From the NCBI GenBank assembly GCA_030549335.1, contig CM060188.1, positions 2,294,001 to 2,358,000 on the forward strand: a DNA stretch of 64,000 nt. The letters run 5' to 3'. Both the position numbers and the translations under genes were made by a program. The stretch is from Pontederia crassipes. Lineage: Eukaryota > Streptophyta > Magnoliopsida > Commelinales > Pontederiaceae. The notes under the pieces are model-generated. The model saw nothing but the letters and a program-made list of their open reading frames with translations, did no database searches and was not told the origin of the DNA. Each line of letters starts with the position of its first letter. Positions within the stretch are counted from its first letter, which is position 1. Of this stretch, positions 1-29,056 are shown piece after piece.

Positions 1-179
1 AAAAGTACCGTAGATGTAAAATCTCCTAGACAAAGAAATGTAGATCAAACGTCGTTAATTTCGATTCCATTATGTTCTAGAGACATGTAGGAATGCTTTT
101 CATATTAAGTGCATGTCGAACGAACGATCGGAGGTCGGCCGGAAATGGAAAATCTGACCGACGACTCTGTTCGCGTGAA

Positions 180-510
180 GAATCGGTCGACCGATTACTC
201 CATATCGGTCGATCGATCTTCGCCTTACGAGATCATGACTCAGGATCGGTTGATCGATCGAAAGTATTGGTCGACCGATCCGACGGTATCCGCCGAGCCC
301 GATCGCATGAGATCGGTCGATCAATTCCAGAAAGGTCGACCGATCCTGCGACAACGATCGGCCGACCGATTCATATCAAACAGTCGACCGGTTCATCAAG
401 AGGAATCGTTCGGCCGAGAGCAGTATCGGTCGATCGGCACCTGATCTGTCGATCGATTCGGCCGTATCGGTCGATCTATCCATTAGGACGGTCGACCGAT
501 CCAGAGAGAA
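180..510. repeat. Array of ATCGGTCGACCGAT-like palindromes in the 5' LTR
   Basis: About a dozen perfect or near-perfect copies of the 14-base palindrome ATCGGTCGACCGAT or its variants (ATCGGTCGATCGAT, GGTCGACCGATC) occur in about 330 bp. The partner LTR keeps the array at about 7870-8190. Confidence 0.85.
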
Positions 511-1204
511 AAATCAAGAACTTCAATGTGAAATGATCAGAATGCCCTTAGGGGCCAGAGCACCTGTAATTGATACTAAATCTTTGACTGGCCATTGTAG
601 GTCATGTACAACGTAGTGAAGCAAGTAACGGACCTTTCGTCTGCATGAAGGTGATCAGACTTTATCTCTTCTCTGAATTATGATTTCAAACCTCACACTT
701 TTAAAGAAGATAAGTAAAGATCAATGAATGAGATAGTTATGTGTTGTTCATGGTAAATGTCAAAGTATTATACAGTGGAGGGATAGGTAGCTGCACTGAG
801 GAGACAGTGTACCTACTGGTTTAACTATTACTGCTCCTGGGCCGCAGGCTCTCTCCCACCTGTGCTCCGAATAAGGGTGACGCATCGAACGCACTCTTCC
901 CCTACGGTGGCATATATGAATTATATTGTCTTATGCCAGAGAGACATGTAGTTTAGCTGAAGAGACAGTGAACCTACAGGTCTGTAACGACCACTGTTCC
1001 TGTGATACAGGTCCTCTCCCACCTGCATTTCGAAAAAATCATGTCTGAACTGAACATACACCTTCCCTTTCGTGGGCACCCTGGCAACATATAGTGCAGA
1101 GACATCTCTAGCTTCCCAACTAATTAAAGTCGAACTCGCACAGGATAACGAACATCAAGGACTTTATTGTAATGTAAAAGACATAGTCCCACACAAAGTA
1201 TAAC

Positions 1205-1330
1205 AGAATATGGTAATGGATAACAGAGCATGATAATGGATAACAAAATATGGTAATGGATAACTGAGCATGGTAATGGATAACAGAGTATGGTAATGTA
1301 TCACAGAATATGGTATTGTACAAAGTATTA
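1205..1330 (+). repeat. 20-bp minisatellite inside the 5' LTR
   Basis: About six tandem units of a 20-base motif resembling GGTAATGGATAACAGAGCAT. The homologous tract at 8845-8990 in the 3' LTR has units of slightly different length and order. Confidence 0.8.
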
Positions 1331-1870
1331 TCAGAGTAAAGAATAAAGTAACTGATCATTGATTATCATTTCATCGTCTACGACTCTATGTGTACTGGGC
1401 GTTAGCTCACTGGCATTCTATGCCCCTGTTTTGAGATTTTGCAGGTGAGAACCTCGCTTAGGAATGAAGTGAATAATGCAGAGCTCCAGGATGACGACAC
1501 ATGGCTTGCAACATAACCATAACTTTCCGTCATTTGTATTCTGCATTTGAATTATATGATGTTGTACATATGAAATACTTGAATTTCTATTTTTAGCCTT
1601 GCTTATGTTGATATTCTCAGAACTATTTGAATCATCTTTGTTTCCTTGTTTTTCTTGAATTATCTCATGTCATGTGATATCATTTGATTTTCAATGATAT
1701 CTCTTCCGCATTTTTATGTCATTAGTATTTCTCTATCATTTCTATTGCCACGAGGGTCATTTGTTGATCGATCAAAGTCAAAGTCAAAATAGTAGTAGGT
1801 AGTGTAACGCTCTCTTGGTTAGTCTGACTGCCAGCATGGCAGGAGAACTGATTTTAAAGACGTTACAGTT

Positions 1871-1882
1871 TGGTATCAGAGC
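1871..1882 (+). other. Primer-binding site, initiator-Met tRNA type
   Basis: TGGTATCAGAGC lies 3 bases after the LTR end. This is the standard 12-base complement of the 3' end of plant initiator methionine tRNA used by many plant LTR elements. Confidence 0.9.
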
Positions 1883-2099
1883 CTAAGTTCTTGACTTCCA
1901 TTGTTCATAGTAAAGTATAGACGAGTGTCATTGTCATTCATAGCAGAGTATAAGTCATTGCATTATCCTCATTGTCCATTGGTCTCATAGTCAGAGTAAA
2001 GTCATGTGCAAGCTTCCTGAGCAACTGCGACTCCACTCCTCAAGTAAGTACTAGTGAATTATTCAGATGGAATATTTTATATTGAGATAACTTGCTTTT

Positions 2100-5000
2100 A
2101 TAGATGTCTCCTCGCCACATAACTTCTAGAGTAGTACGTGGTGGAAGCAGAGACTTCTGGGTGGCTGAATCCATTATGTACCCCCAACTCCAGTGACACA
2201 AGAACAGGTGCAAGCACGGGCATAGGGTCGTAGACGTGGCCGTGACAGCTCAATCCCATCACCGCCAGCCTCCGAAACACAGGAATAATTTGATTTAGAG
2301 AGCGTCGGGAGCAACTCCCTAGTGATGTCTCCTCCATCATCCGAGATGCCTAAAGAAAGCGAACCAAGCAGAGAATTACAAACCGGGAACAGGATAATGC
2401 GGATGCATGCCCGGACAGCTCTATAAGCCAGACAGACCCTGAGCCATACTACAGTTACTGCGATCAAGATGGGCATTTCGAAGATAAATGTGTGAGTCAT
2501 GCTAAGCGCGAAAGGATCTCCAAGGATGAACCAGGGAAGACTTTCCGACGCGATGAGTAGCATGGGATCGAGGGCACTTTATATGCTTAGTTTGTTTTCC
2601 TTATTTTGAAATAAGACTTCACTATGATAGGTTTGTCATCATATGAAGCACATTTGTTCATTGGTTTAGTAAAAGCAATAAATGAATGAAAGTTATTTGA
2701 ACTTAAAAAACAACTTTCATTATAACTTATCATCAATCGTATTGTCTCTCAGAGCTCCTCCCTCCAAACAAGATGCAACAACCAATTGACGAGGTCGATG
2801 GCCGTAACAACGAAGGGATTCAGAATCCCCCACCTCAGCTAGAACGTCAGGAGCGACAACCGTCTCTCCAGTGTACCATACAAGAGTTTTGAAGGTTGAA
2901 GCCGTCCACTTATAACGGCAAAGGATACATAGATGTGGCCGAGCAGTGGATTGATACCGTGAAAGATAAATTAGAACTTCTGGAATGTCCGGACCACAAA
3001 CAAGTGATATTCGCCGTCGACACACTCACCAAGTATGCGAAAGATTGATGGAAGGTGACCAAGGCGACAGAATTCGCGGGTGTCAAGGTGGTACCATGGC
3101 TGACTTCCGACGGTTGTTTGAAGTCCACTTTTTCCCTGCCTTCCAGAAGCAGATGAAATAATAGGAGTTCCTCAACCTGACCCAAGGGACAATGACGATA
3201 TCCCAGTACCAAGCCAAGTATGTTCGCCTCCAGAAATACACAAAGCTGTCCATGGATGAGCTGGAGAAAACCAATAGTTTCATCGAAGGATTGAGCTCGG
3301 GCCTGAGAGCTCAAACACAACCCGACAATTGTAAGACATTTGCATATGCGGTTCAGTTGGCCACCCCGATGGAAAGAGATCAGCAAGCGCTACAATGTGC
3401 CAGAAGAGGGTAACAAGAAGTGTGATAGGGCTCTCAATCACAATAATTCAGGAGGAACAATCACATCAACGACGGGACTAGCAACGGAATAACCGCCCCC
3501 AATCGTACCCTGCCCCACAACAAACCGAGCGGCCCCGTCATGAGCAACCGCCCAACCACCTCTATCACCACCTTGTCAGTCTCAGCAAGCACCAGCGCAA
3601 CAACAATCCTAGCAAAGACAACCCCAGCAACCGACAAGGCGACCAGCGCAACAGAGGCCCCAACAACCCAGAGCTCCTCAAGCACAACCAGTGCAAGGTG
3701 AGAAGGTCCAGTGTAATACTTGCAGCATGACTCATGCTAGAGTATGTCACATGAATACCGACGCATGCTATTATTGTGGCATGATGGGCCACTTTTCCAG
3801 GGACTGTCCACAGTGCAAGCCTCTAATGCAAGGAATACTCTTCAAACTGAAAGAGTATGCTTAGCAGAATGACGCTGACATCATTCGAGGTACGCTCTGT
3901 ATTGTCAAGCTACCTACTACCATTTTATTCTATTATGGAACCACTCATTATTTCATATTAGAAGAGTGTGCTATCACTTTGGGGTTACCTGTTATGAATT
4001 TAGAACCTAGCATGACTATTCTTACCCCACTAGGAACACTACTAAATACTTAGCTGAGGTATCAGTAGAAATTGATAAGAAGAACTTTCCTACTAACCTG
4101 ATCATAATACCCATGAGATATTATGATGTCATACTGGGCATGGACTGGCTAGCTCGTCACGACACTACCATTATGTGCAAGTGAAAGAAAGTGGTGATTG
4201 GAGCAAATATTAAAGAGAAAGTCACAATTAGAGGTATACACCGGAAAGAACCCAATGTCATAATGTCTGCAATGAAGGCTCATAAACTGCTTAAGCAAGG
4301 TTGCAGAGGATTTCTGACAAGTGTGATAAAAGTGGAAGCTCCTTCCAAAAACTCGCAAGACATAGACATCGTGAAGGAATTTCTGGACGTGTTCCCTGAT
4401 GATGTCAACGGTCTACCGCCGAAGAGAGACGTTGCCTTCCACATTGAGCTAGTACGAGGCACATAACCAATTTTCAAGGCTCTGTACCGCATGACCCCTG
4501 CAGAGATGAAGGAACTGAAGACACAAATTAAGGAGTTATTGGACAAAGGCTTTATGAGACCCAACGTCTCATCATGGGGCGCTCCGGTCCTCTTTGTTAA
4601 GAAGAAAGACGAATCAATGAAGCTATGCATAGATTACCAGATGCTCAACAAGATCACGGTAAAGAACAAGTACCCCCTTCCTCGCATTGATGACTTGTTT
4701 GATGAGCTCGCCAATGCCAAAGTGTTCTCCAAAATTAATCTGCGCAGCGGTTACCACGAGCTCATAGCAGAAGAAGATATTTCGAAAACGGCTTTCAGGT
4801 CACGATATGGATACTACGAATTTCTAGTCATGCCGTTCGGATTGACTAATGCTCCTGCAGCATTTATGGACCTCATGAACCGGACGTTCAACGAACATCT
4901 CAACAAGTTCGTGATCATCTTTATGGATGATATCCTCATTTATTCACACAGTGTGGAGCAACACAAGGAGCATCTAAGGATTATTTTGGAAACATTACGA

Positions 5001-7205
5001 GCAAAGAAACTGTATGCGAAGTTATCCAAATGTGAATTTTGGATGGACCAAATGATGTTCCTTGGGTATATTATTTCCAAAGATGGGATATGGACCCGAC
5101 TAAGGTCGAGGCAGTGTCAAATTGGACTCAGCCGAAGAACATTTTCGAGATCAGAAGTTCTTCGATTTGGCAGGATATTATAGAAAATTCATTAAAGATT
5201 TTTTCAGATTGGCACTACCATTGACCAAGCTCGTCAGGAAGGGCGAAAAGTTTATTTGGTCTATAAAATGTGAAGAAAGCTTCCAAGAGCTGAAGAGGCG
5301 ATTGACTTTCGCACTCATACTCACACTACCTTCAGGAAGTGGTGGGTATGTAATCTGCAGTGACGCTAGAGGCACATGACTGTGATGTGTCTTGATGCAA
5401 CATGAAAAGATGATAGCTTATGTATCAAAACAGTTGAAGAAACATGAGGTCAACTACCTTACTCATGACCTCGAGCTAGTAGCTATAGTTTTTGCCATCA
5501 AGCTCTGACGATAGTACCTGTATGGGAAACAGTTCATAGTGTACACATATCACAAGAGCTTGAAATATGTGTTCACTCAGAGAGATCTGAACATGCGCCA
5601 GAGGCGATGGATGAAATTCCTGAAGGACTACGAGTTCGCCATCAACTATCATTCAGAAAATGCGAACTCAGTAGATGATGCCCTTAGTCGGAAGTAGGAA
5701 GGCTCAGTGGCCTTCATGCGTCTCCGACAATATGAGATGATGGAAGAAGTCTTCAAGTGGATTCCACATGTAAGACCTAACGGCTCCCTCATGATGATGC
5801 AACGAATCAAACCCGACCTTGTCGGAAGGATCATTGCGGCACAAGTTGAGGACTCTGACTACCAGGTCATGATGATCAAAATAAGTCTAGAAGGGAATGA
5901 TTTTAAGGTTTCATCAGATGGTGGCATTCGGTACCGCGATCGGTTATGGGTTCCCAACATCTCATATCTGCGATGGGAAGTTTTGGATGAATGCCACAAG
6001 TCCGAATTCATAATCCATCCTGCAAGTACGAAGATTTATAAGGATGTGCAGAGAAGTTTTTGGTGGCCAAATGTGAAGAAAGAAATAGCAAAATATGTGT
6101 CTAGATGTATAGTCTGCCAGCAAGTAAAGATAGAACATCAAAAGCCTCAGGGTACGCTAAAGAGTCTCGGGATTCCCCAGTGAAAATGGAAGGAAATCAC
6201 CATGAACTTCATCACAGGCCTCCCTCGAATTCAGAAGAGGCACAATGCTATTTGGGTAATAGTGGATCGACTTACTAAATCGGCCAACTTTTTACCCATC
6301 AAGGTGAAGCGGTCATTAGATAGTTTGATGGATCTGTATGTGCAGGAGATAGTCAGACTCCATGAAATCCCCTCAGTCATCGTGTCTGATAGATATCCAA
6401 GATTCACCGTCAGATTTTGGAAAAACTTACAGAATGCTTTCGGTATAAGGCTGCGCTATAGTACAACGTTTCACTCGTAGACGGACGGTCAATCTGAACG
6501 GACTATTCAGACACTGGAAGACATGCTTCGAACATGTGCCTTAGACTGACATGGTAATTGGGACAACCATCTACCTCTTATCGAGTTTTCATACAACAAT
6601 AGTTACCACGCAAGCGTAGATATGTCCCCATTCGAAGCTTTGTATGGCAAACCATGTCGTTCGCTAGCATGCTAGGGAGAAGTCGGTGAAAGGAAATTAC
6701 TGAGCACTGAGCTTCGCAAGCAGACACAGGAATATACAGACCGGATCGAATTAATCAAGAAAAGAATGAGGTCTGCTCAGGATCGTCAGAAGGCCAAGCC
6801 GACAAGAAAAGATGAGAACACACGTTCAAGGCCGGTGAACAAGTCTTACTCAAAGTCTTACAAACCAATGGTGTAATGAGATTCAGCAAGAAAGAAAACT
6901 GAGCTCAAGGTATGTGGGCCCCTTTGAAATTCTAGATATGATTGGTGATTCCACATGCAGGTTGGCGTTACCCCCGGCATACGCTAGAGTGCATAACGTG
7001 TTCCACGTCTTTTTGCTCCGAAAATACAAACATGACTACGTTTAACGTACGAGGAGCAGCCCACAGAAATATTAGAGTACCAAGAGGTCCAAAAAGAAAA
7101 TAAAACAATGACATTGGTCAAGGTGGCGTGAAAGCACCATCAAGGCAAAGAGGCCACATGGGAATTAGAGTCACAAATGCGAGAGAAATTTTTCAGACTA
7201 TTTGG
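2100..7205 (+). pseudogene. Degenerate gag-pol region of the chromovirus
   Basis: Remains of gag (about 2760-3870, with a CCHC-type knuckle), protease (about 3890-4190), reverse transcriptase (about 4490-5100), RNase H (about 5170-5700) and integrase (about 5960-6900) follow one another on the plus strand, with a chromodomain-like tail near 7040-7205. The region is broken many times and treated here as a fossil; no intact reading frame spans it. Confidence 0.9.
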
Positions 7206-7248
7206 TAAGTCTTGACTTTCATCTAAATTCGATGACGATTTTCTTTTT

Positions 7249-7261
7249 AAAGGGGTAATAA
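7249..7261 (+). other. Polypurine tract before the 3' LTR
   Basis: A short purine run (AAAGGGG) lies immediately upstream of the TG that opens the 3' LTR. This is where plus-strand priming occurs in LTR elements. Confidence 0.65.
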
Positions 7262-7869
7262 TGTAATGACCCTTAATTTCTCTCCCTCTAATTAAAATTC
7301 AAAATTTCAGAATTAAAAAAAAGAAAAAAATAGGACGAGAGAAACGGTCTCCCTCTCTCTCACCCCACTCCCCCATGACTCTCTCTCGTGAGAGAGTGCT
7401 GTCAGGGGGGGTATAAGGGAGGGAGTGAGGTGGACTCCCTCCCTCTTTCGTCATAACCGCACCCCTTTTCTTTTTCTTCTTCTTCGTCGTCTGTTCTTTC
7501 CGGCGAAGCACGAACTAGCGGACGGACGAACGAGTGCACGAGCGAACCGCATCGAGCAAAGGACGATTCGACGAACGAGCTTCCTCACAGCGACCTCTCG
7601 ACATGCATGTAGGACCGCCATTCTCTCCTCGCCGGACCAGGACGACCAACGATAGAGAAATCAGATAACGATATCATCAACGATCGAAAAATGAACGAAA
7701 AAGGTATCATAGACGTAAAATCTCTTAGACAAAGAAACGTAGATCAAACGTCGTTAATTTCGATTCCATTATGATCTAGAGACATGTAGGAATGTTTTTC
7801 ATATTAAGTGCACGTCGAACGGACGATCGGAGGTCGGCCGGAAACAGAAAATCCGACCGGTGACTCTGT

Positions 7870-8190
7870 TCGCGTGAAGAATCGGTCGACCGATTACTCC
7901 ATATCGGTCGATCGATCTTCGCCTTACGAAATCATGACTCAGGGCCGATCGACCGACCGAAAGTATCAGTCGATCGATCCGACGGTATTCACCGAGCCCG
8001 ATCGCATGAGATCGGTCGACCGATTCCAGAAAGGTCGACCGATCCTACGACAACGACAGGCCGATCGATTCATATCGAACGGTCGACCGATTCATCAAGA
8101 GGAATCGTTCGACCGAGAGCAGTATCGGTTGATCGGCACCTGATCTGTCGACCGATTCGGCCGTATCGATCGACCGATCCGGAGAGAGAA
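7870..8190. repeat. Array of ATCGGTCGACCGAT-like palindromes in the 3' LTR
   Basis: This is the second copy of the palindrome array, in the same order as in the 5' LTR. Individual motifs have changed at CpG positions, some lost and some restored to the perfect palindrome. Confidence 0.85.
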
Positions 8191-8844
8191 AAATCAAGAA
8201 CTTCAATGTGAAATGACCAGAATGCCCTTAGTGGCCAGAGCACCTGTAATTGATATTAAATCTTTGACTGGCCATTGTAGGTCATGTACAACGTAGTGAA
8301 GCAAGTAACGAACTTTTCGTTTGCATGAAGGAGATCAGACTTTTATCTCTTATCTGAATTATGATTTCAAATCTCACACTTTTAAAGAAGATAAGTAAAG
8401 ATCAATGAATGAGATAGCTATGTGTTGTTCATGGTAAATGTCAAAGTATTGTACAGTGGAGGGACAGGTAGCTGCACTGAGGAGACAATGTACCTACTGG
8501 TTTAACTATCACTGCTCCTGGACCGCATACTTTCTCCCACCTGTGCTCCGAATAAGGGTGACGTATCGAACGCACTCTTCCTCTACGGGGGCATATATGA
8601 ATTATATTGTCTTATGCTAGAGGGACATGTAGCTTAGCTGAGGAGACAGTAAACCTACAGGTCTTCTCCCACCTGCATTTCGAAAAGGTTATGTCTGAAC
8701 ATACACCTTCCCTTTCATGGGCACCCTGATAACATATAGTGCAGAGACACCTCTAGCTTCCTAACTAATTAAAGTCGAACTCACATAGGATAACAAACAT
8801 CAAGGACTTTATTATAATGTAAAAGACGTAGTCCCACACAAAAT

Positions 8845-8990
8845 ATAACAGTATATGGTAATGGATAACAGAGCATGATAATGAATAACAGAACATGGTA
8901 ATATGGATAACTGAGCATGGTAATGAATAACAAAGTATGATAATGGATAACAAAGTATGATAATGGATCACGAAGTATGGTATTGTACAA
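8845..8990 (+). repeat. 20-bp minisatellite inside the 3' LTR
   Basis: Six to seven tandem units of the same GGTAATGGATAACAGAGCAT-like motif as at 1205-1330, more degenerate than in the 5' LTR. Confidence 0.75.
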
Positions 8991-9499
8991 AGTATTGTCA
9001 GAGTAAAGAATAAAGTAACTGATCATTGATTATCATTTTATCGTCTATGACTCTATATGTACTGGGCGTTAGCTCACGGGCATTCCATGTCCCTGTTTTA
9101 AGATTTTTCAAGTGAGAATCCTGCTTAAGAAGGAAGTGGATAATGAAGAGCTCTAGGATGACGACACATGACTTGTAACATAACCACAGCTTTCCGTCAT
9201 TTGTATTCTACATTTGAATTATTTGACGTTGTACATATGAAATACTTGAATTCTCAGAACTATTCGAATAATTTTTGTTTTCTTATTTTTCTTGAATTAT
9301 CTCATGTCATGTGACATTCTTTGATTTTCAATGGCATTTTCATGTCATTATTACTTCTCTATCATTTCTATTGTCACGAGAATCATTTGTTGACAGGTCA
9401 AAGTCAAAGTTAAAGTCAAAATAGTAATAGACAGTGTAGCGCTCTCTTAATTAGTATGACTACCAGCATGACAAGAGGACTAATTTTGGAAACGTTCCA

Positions 9500-9927
9500 G
9501 TATATAAATTGATCAAAGTGTAAATAATTTTACTCATGAGGTGGAGTTATTTAACTGATGGTTAATTTTCAAGTGCTAGCTTTACCTTGTCAGTCAATAC
9601 GCAAATCATCTTACTTTCTTTTAGCTTATTTGGGTCAAATAAGAATAAAAATATGAAAACTTTATTTTGTAATTTGTACCAATATTTTAGCAAAAAAGCA
9701 TACCCCTTATTTTTCCAATTATTTTTAAAACAATAAAGAGTTAAGTGGAACAAAGTCACAAATATGTGCTCCATCGCCCCGAATTAAAAGGGCCCAAAGA
9801 AGAGCGAGGCCTGTAAATTTTTGCGACGCTGCTGCGCTGGCCGTTGCGAATCGAACCGGCTTTCCAATTACCACCAGAGGTGGAAAGAGAAGTGAAGAAC
9901 CACCGCCGCTCCGCCCTCTCCGATCTC
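9500..9927 (+). promoter_or_regulatory. Short 5' flank and leader of TBCD
   Basis: Only about 430 bp separate the end of the 3' LTR from the TBCD start codon. The first ~280 bp are AT-rich; from about 9775 the sequence becomes GC-rich, as expected of a leader. No clear TATA box or other site was recognised. Confidence 0.4.
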
Positions 9928-26514
<16,587 letters not shown>

Positions 26515-28506
26515 CTGCAGGTTCTATTTTATGAATGATTAAGGAAAGTTAGTTGCACATTAAATTATTATAATTTTTTTTCCGGAAGGATTTTCACAGA
26601 ATTCTTTGATGGTTAAAAGACATCTTTTTTGGTGTGTGCAAATAAGAGCCACTAAGTATTAATACATCGGAGACATCTGTATCTCGAATGTAATTAGTCC
26701 ACTATTAGTAACATCTTATGGTAGGGTTAACGCCAAACGTTTACTAATGTTAAGCAATTTTAAAAATAAAATTAAAAATTGAACAAAATTTGTTTCTATA
26801 AACAAAAGCTCGTAATATGGTTATTTGTAATAAATTCATAAAAGAACACTTTCATTTTAGGGAGGAGATATATGAATGAAATATCGCTCCAGTATAAGAC
26901 AATGTTAGGGGTTTAAATTATTTCTTTTTTGTTCAAGGGAAAAGCAAGCTAATTGGAAAGGACCTAGTTACCTTATTAAATATAATTCGGTTCATTCAAA
27001 TTTAGAGTACAAATACGTGTTTTTGTTTGTTATTATTATATTAACTATTATTTTAAAATTATTAAAAAAATTGGTGACTTAGATGTAGTGAGATTAAAGC
27101 TTAAGTGACCTAGCTATAGAAAATGTAAGTTTAGTGATTTTAAGACCAATTTGTAAATGTTGGATAACTCATACTTAATGTTCCAAAATTTGTGACGAGC
27201 TCCTCTAGAAGCGATATCATTCTCCGATACATTTTGACTTTTACATTAGCAAAAGACTTATAAAATAAATTATTACAACAATTAACGTGGAAGCTAAAAG
27301 ACAAATATAAATAACAAGTACATCAAGATATCTAAGCATATAAAATTTCATGTCATAATACATTATATATACAGATTTCACATACAATTTCATAATATAA
27401 TGATAAACTATGATCCTAACATAATTATGTGCACACGTCATTTGAACAGAAGTCGATGCACACACACACACATCAATTGAGCCACGTAGAATTATCAAAG
27501 TATCCACAGGGATTGCACTTCCGTTCATAAATAAGTCAGGGATAATGTTTTTATTTCTTAACCATCCTAACGTATTCAATCCTCTAATTTGTTATTTTTT
27601 CATATAATTTTCTAATTGATCAAATTTTTCTTACACTCCTCGACAGACCTCATAAAGCGTGGGTTCATTTTCAATACATTATAACCAGTAAATCTTTGCA
27701 GTCGTAATTAATACTCTCGTATGTTTATACACGTGTGTATATATACATATAGGTAACACATAATTGCGTGACTTTTAGTATTCACTATTTTAAAATCACT
27801 TGAATTATCCACTGGTAACACATATGTTGTTGTGTATTTATATTTAAGAATGAATTGCCAATGTACATCTGAGGATCGTATAAATGATGCAGAAATGGAT
27901 TCGGAAATAAGGGGCTGCATACTTCAGAAATATTAATTCCTTACTCCATATATTATATTTTAATGCAAATAACTTTCCTATATTTAAATAAGTATTTTTA
28001 TATTAATTGAAAATAAAATATATAAATATAAATATTGGAAGCATTTTTTCTTCATACTAAGAATTATGTTTATTTATGATTTCGATCTAGAATAACATCT
28101 TCATATATAAATAGATATACACTAAAATTATGACAATAATGCTTTTATTTTTTGTTTAATAAATAAATAAATAAATAAATAAATAAATAGAGAAACGATT
28201 ATGATAATCTCAATTTTTTTCGATCGAAATTCATCGGTGTTCAGAATTATTAGCACTCGATCAATCTAATGTTCAAATGAAAGTGATATAAATAAATCTT
28301 GTTCAAAATAATAATTTTGAAAATTGAACTTGAGTTCGCTATTGGATTGTTTCAACCTAACCTCAATTTTGATGACACATCGGTAACCGTTGACGGCTGG
28401 ATGGTCAGGACTCGGGGAAAAATGAAGAAAAGGCCAATTCCTCTTCACTGCCTACGCACGCCGCTCCCTCCCTCGGATTTGCCCGCACGCCTTCAATTCC
28501 GATGGC
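26515..28506. other. Intergenic, AT-rich, TBCD 3' flank to VPE upstream region
   Basis: Very AT-rich, with a short (AAAT)n run at about 28158-28190. Minor open frames here are AT-rich and have no recognisable motif. No element boundaries were recognised. Confidence 0.5.
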
Positions 28507-28556
28507 ATCCACGCCAACGCCAACGCCAACGCCAACGCCACCGCCAACGCCCGCCT
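28507..28556 (+). repeat. (GCCAAC)n hexanucleotide repeat
   Basis: About seven units of GCCAAC, one changed to GCCACC, about 500 bp upstream of the VPE start codon in a GC-rich patch (28440-28610). Confidence 0.85.
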
Positions 28557-28629
28557 CCCCCCTACTTTTCACTGCCTTTTCCACCCGCTTTCCCGCCCTT
28601 CCACCCTCCTCACTCACACGACAACAAAT

Positions 28630-29056
28630 ACAATAATCTATATATATATTATTTATTTATTTTATATATAAACCGTAATCAAATGCCAAACAGTAGCTAC
28701 TATTATTAGATAAAAAGGTAATCCTTTTAATGATTATATTAATTTTCTTATATATAATCATCATGCCAATAATAATAACCACAATGAATAAACTGAAACT
28801 AGCCATAAAAGTGGGTCCCCCTTGAAACCGCACGCATCACACGCGTCGTCCACCGCCGCTGCATGGCGCCTGACTCGTAGGGCTGGTGTATCCATTCCTG
28901 GCGGCGAGACCTGCCACCCGTCTCCTTCTTCTTCCACCTCGCTCCGCTCGCCTCTCGCCGCTCGCCGCTCGCCTCTCGCCTCCTCCTCCACCTACTCGAT
29001 CCGCCTCCTCTTCCTCCAAAACCCTACTGATCTTCGCCGTGAACTTGAAGCAGCCG
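28630..29056 (+). promoter_or_regulatory. VPE upstream region and leader
   Basis: A TATA-like stretch (TTTATATATAAA, about 28660-28672) lies about 390 bp before the start codon. A GC- and CT-rich stretch follows (28820-29056), with repeated CTCGCCGCTCGCC blocks at about 28945-28980. No transcription start is demonstrated. Confidence 0.35.

Larger units (their letters stand above)
1..1867 (+). repeat. 5' LTR of the chromovirus (first ~440 bp missing, outside window)
   Basis: This stretch pairs with 7698-9499 along its whole length and ends in CA just before the primer-binding site. It contains an array of near-palindromic TCGGTCGACCGA motifs (about 180-510), an internal duplication of about 160 bp (about 785-950 and 951-1105) and a 20-bp minisatellite (about 1205-1330). 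Its first ~440 bases, known from the partner LTR, lie left of the window. Confidence 0.92.
1..9499 (+). mobile_element. Old Ty3/gypsy chromovirus-type LTR retrotransposon (Tekay/Del-like), left end outside window
   Basis: Two copies of one long repeat (1-1867 and 7262-9499) flank about 5.4 kb of degenerate coding sequence in the order gag, protease, reverse transcriptase, RNase H, integrase, which is the Ty3/gypsy order. A zinc-knuckle region lies near 3765-3815, the reverse-transcriptase core with a MDD catalytic motif near 4490-5100, and an integrase zinc-binding and core region near 5990-6900. A degenerate chromodomain-like tail lies near 7040-7205. The integrase wording and tail resemble the Tekay/Del group of plant chromoviruses (family knowledge). 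The coding region is broken, roughly ten or more times, and the element is a fossil. A by-eye count over 541-700 against its partner LTR gives about 8 substitutions in 160 bases; at a commonly used plant rate this is around 2 million years (inference). Confidence 0.93.
7262..9499 (+). repeat. 3' LTR of the chromovirus, complete (~2.24 kb)
   Basis: It opens with TGTAATGACC and closes with CA. From 7698 it is homologous to 1-1867. Near its start it carries a CT/GA-rich block (about 7345-7500). It repeats the palindromic TCGGTCGACCGA array (about 7870-8190) and the 20-bp minisatellite (about 8845-8990). The target-site duplication cannot be judged because the left flank is outside the window. 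It ends about 430 bp before the TBCD start codon, in the same orientation. Confidence 0.92.

Noticed and set aside
93-536. Open frames over the LTR palindrome array, with a matching 111-codon frame in the other LTR (7808-8143)
   Set aside because: The frames arise because the repeated palindrome lacks stop codons; they start without ATG and encode only Arg/Ser/Asp repeats. They are LTR sequence, not a gene.
9844-9927. A longer N-terminus for TBCD
   Set aside because: The frame is open from 9844, but the codon there is TTG. The first ATG is at 9928 and the resulting length fits the family.
28886-29056. A longer VPE N-terminus
   Set aside because: The extra sequence is low-complexity Arg/Ser/Pro and would bury the signal peptide that begins at 29057.
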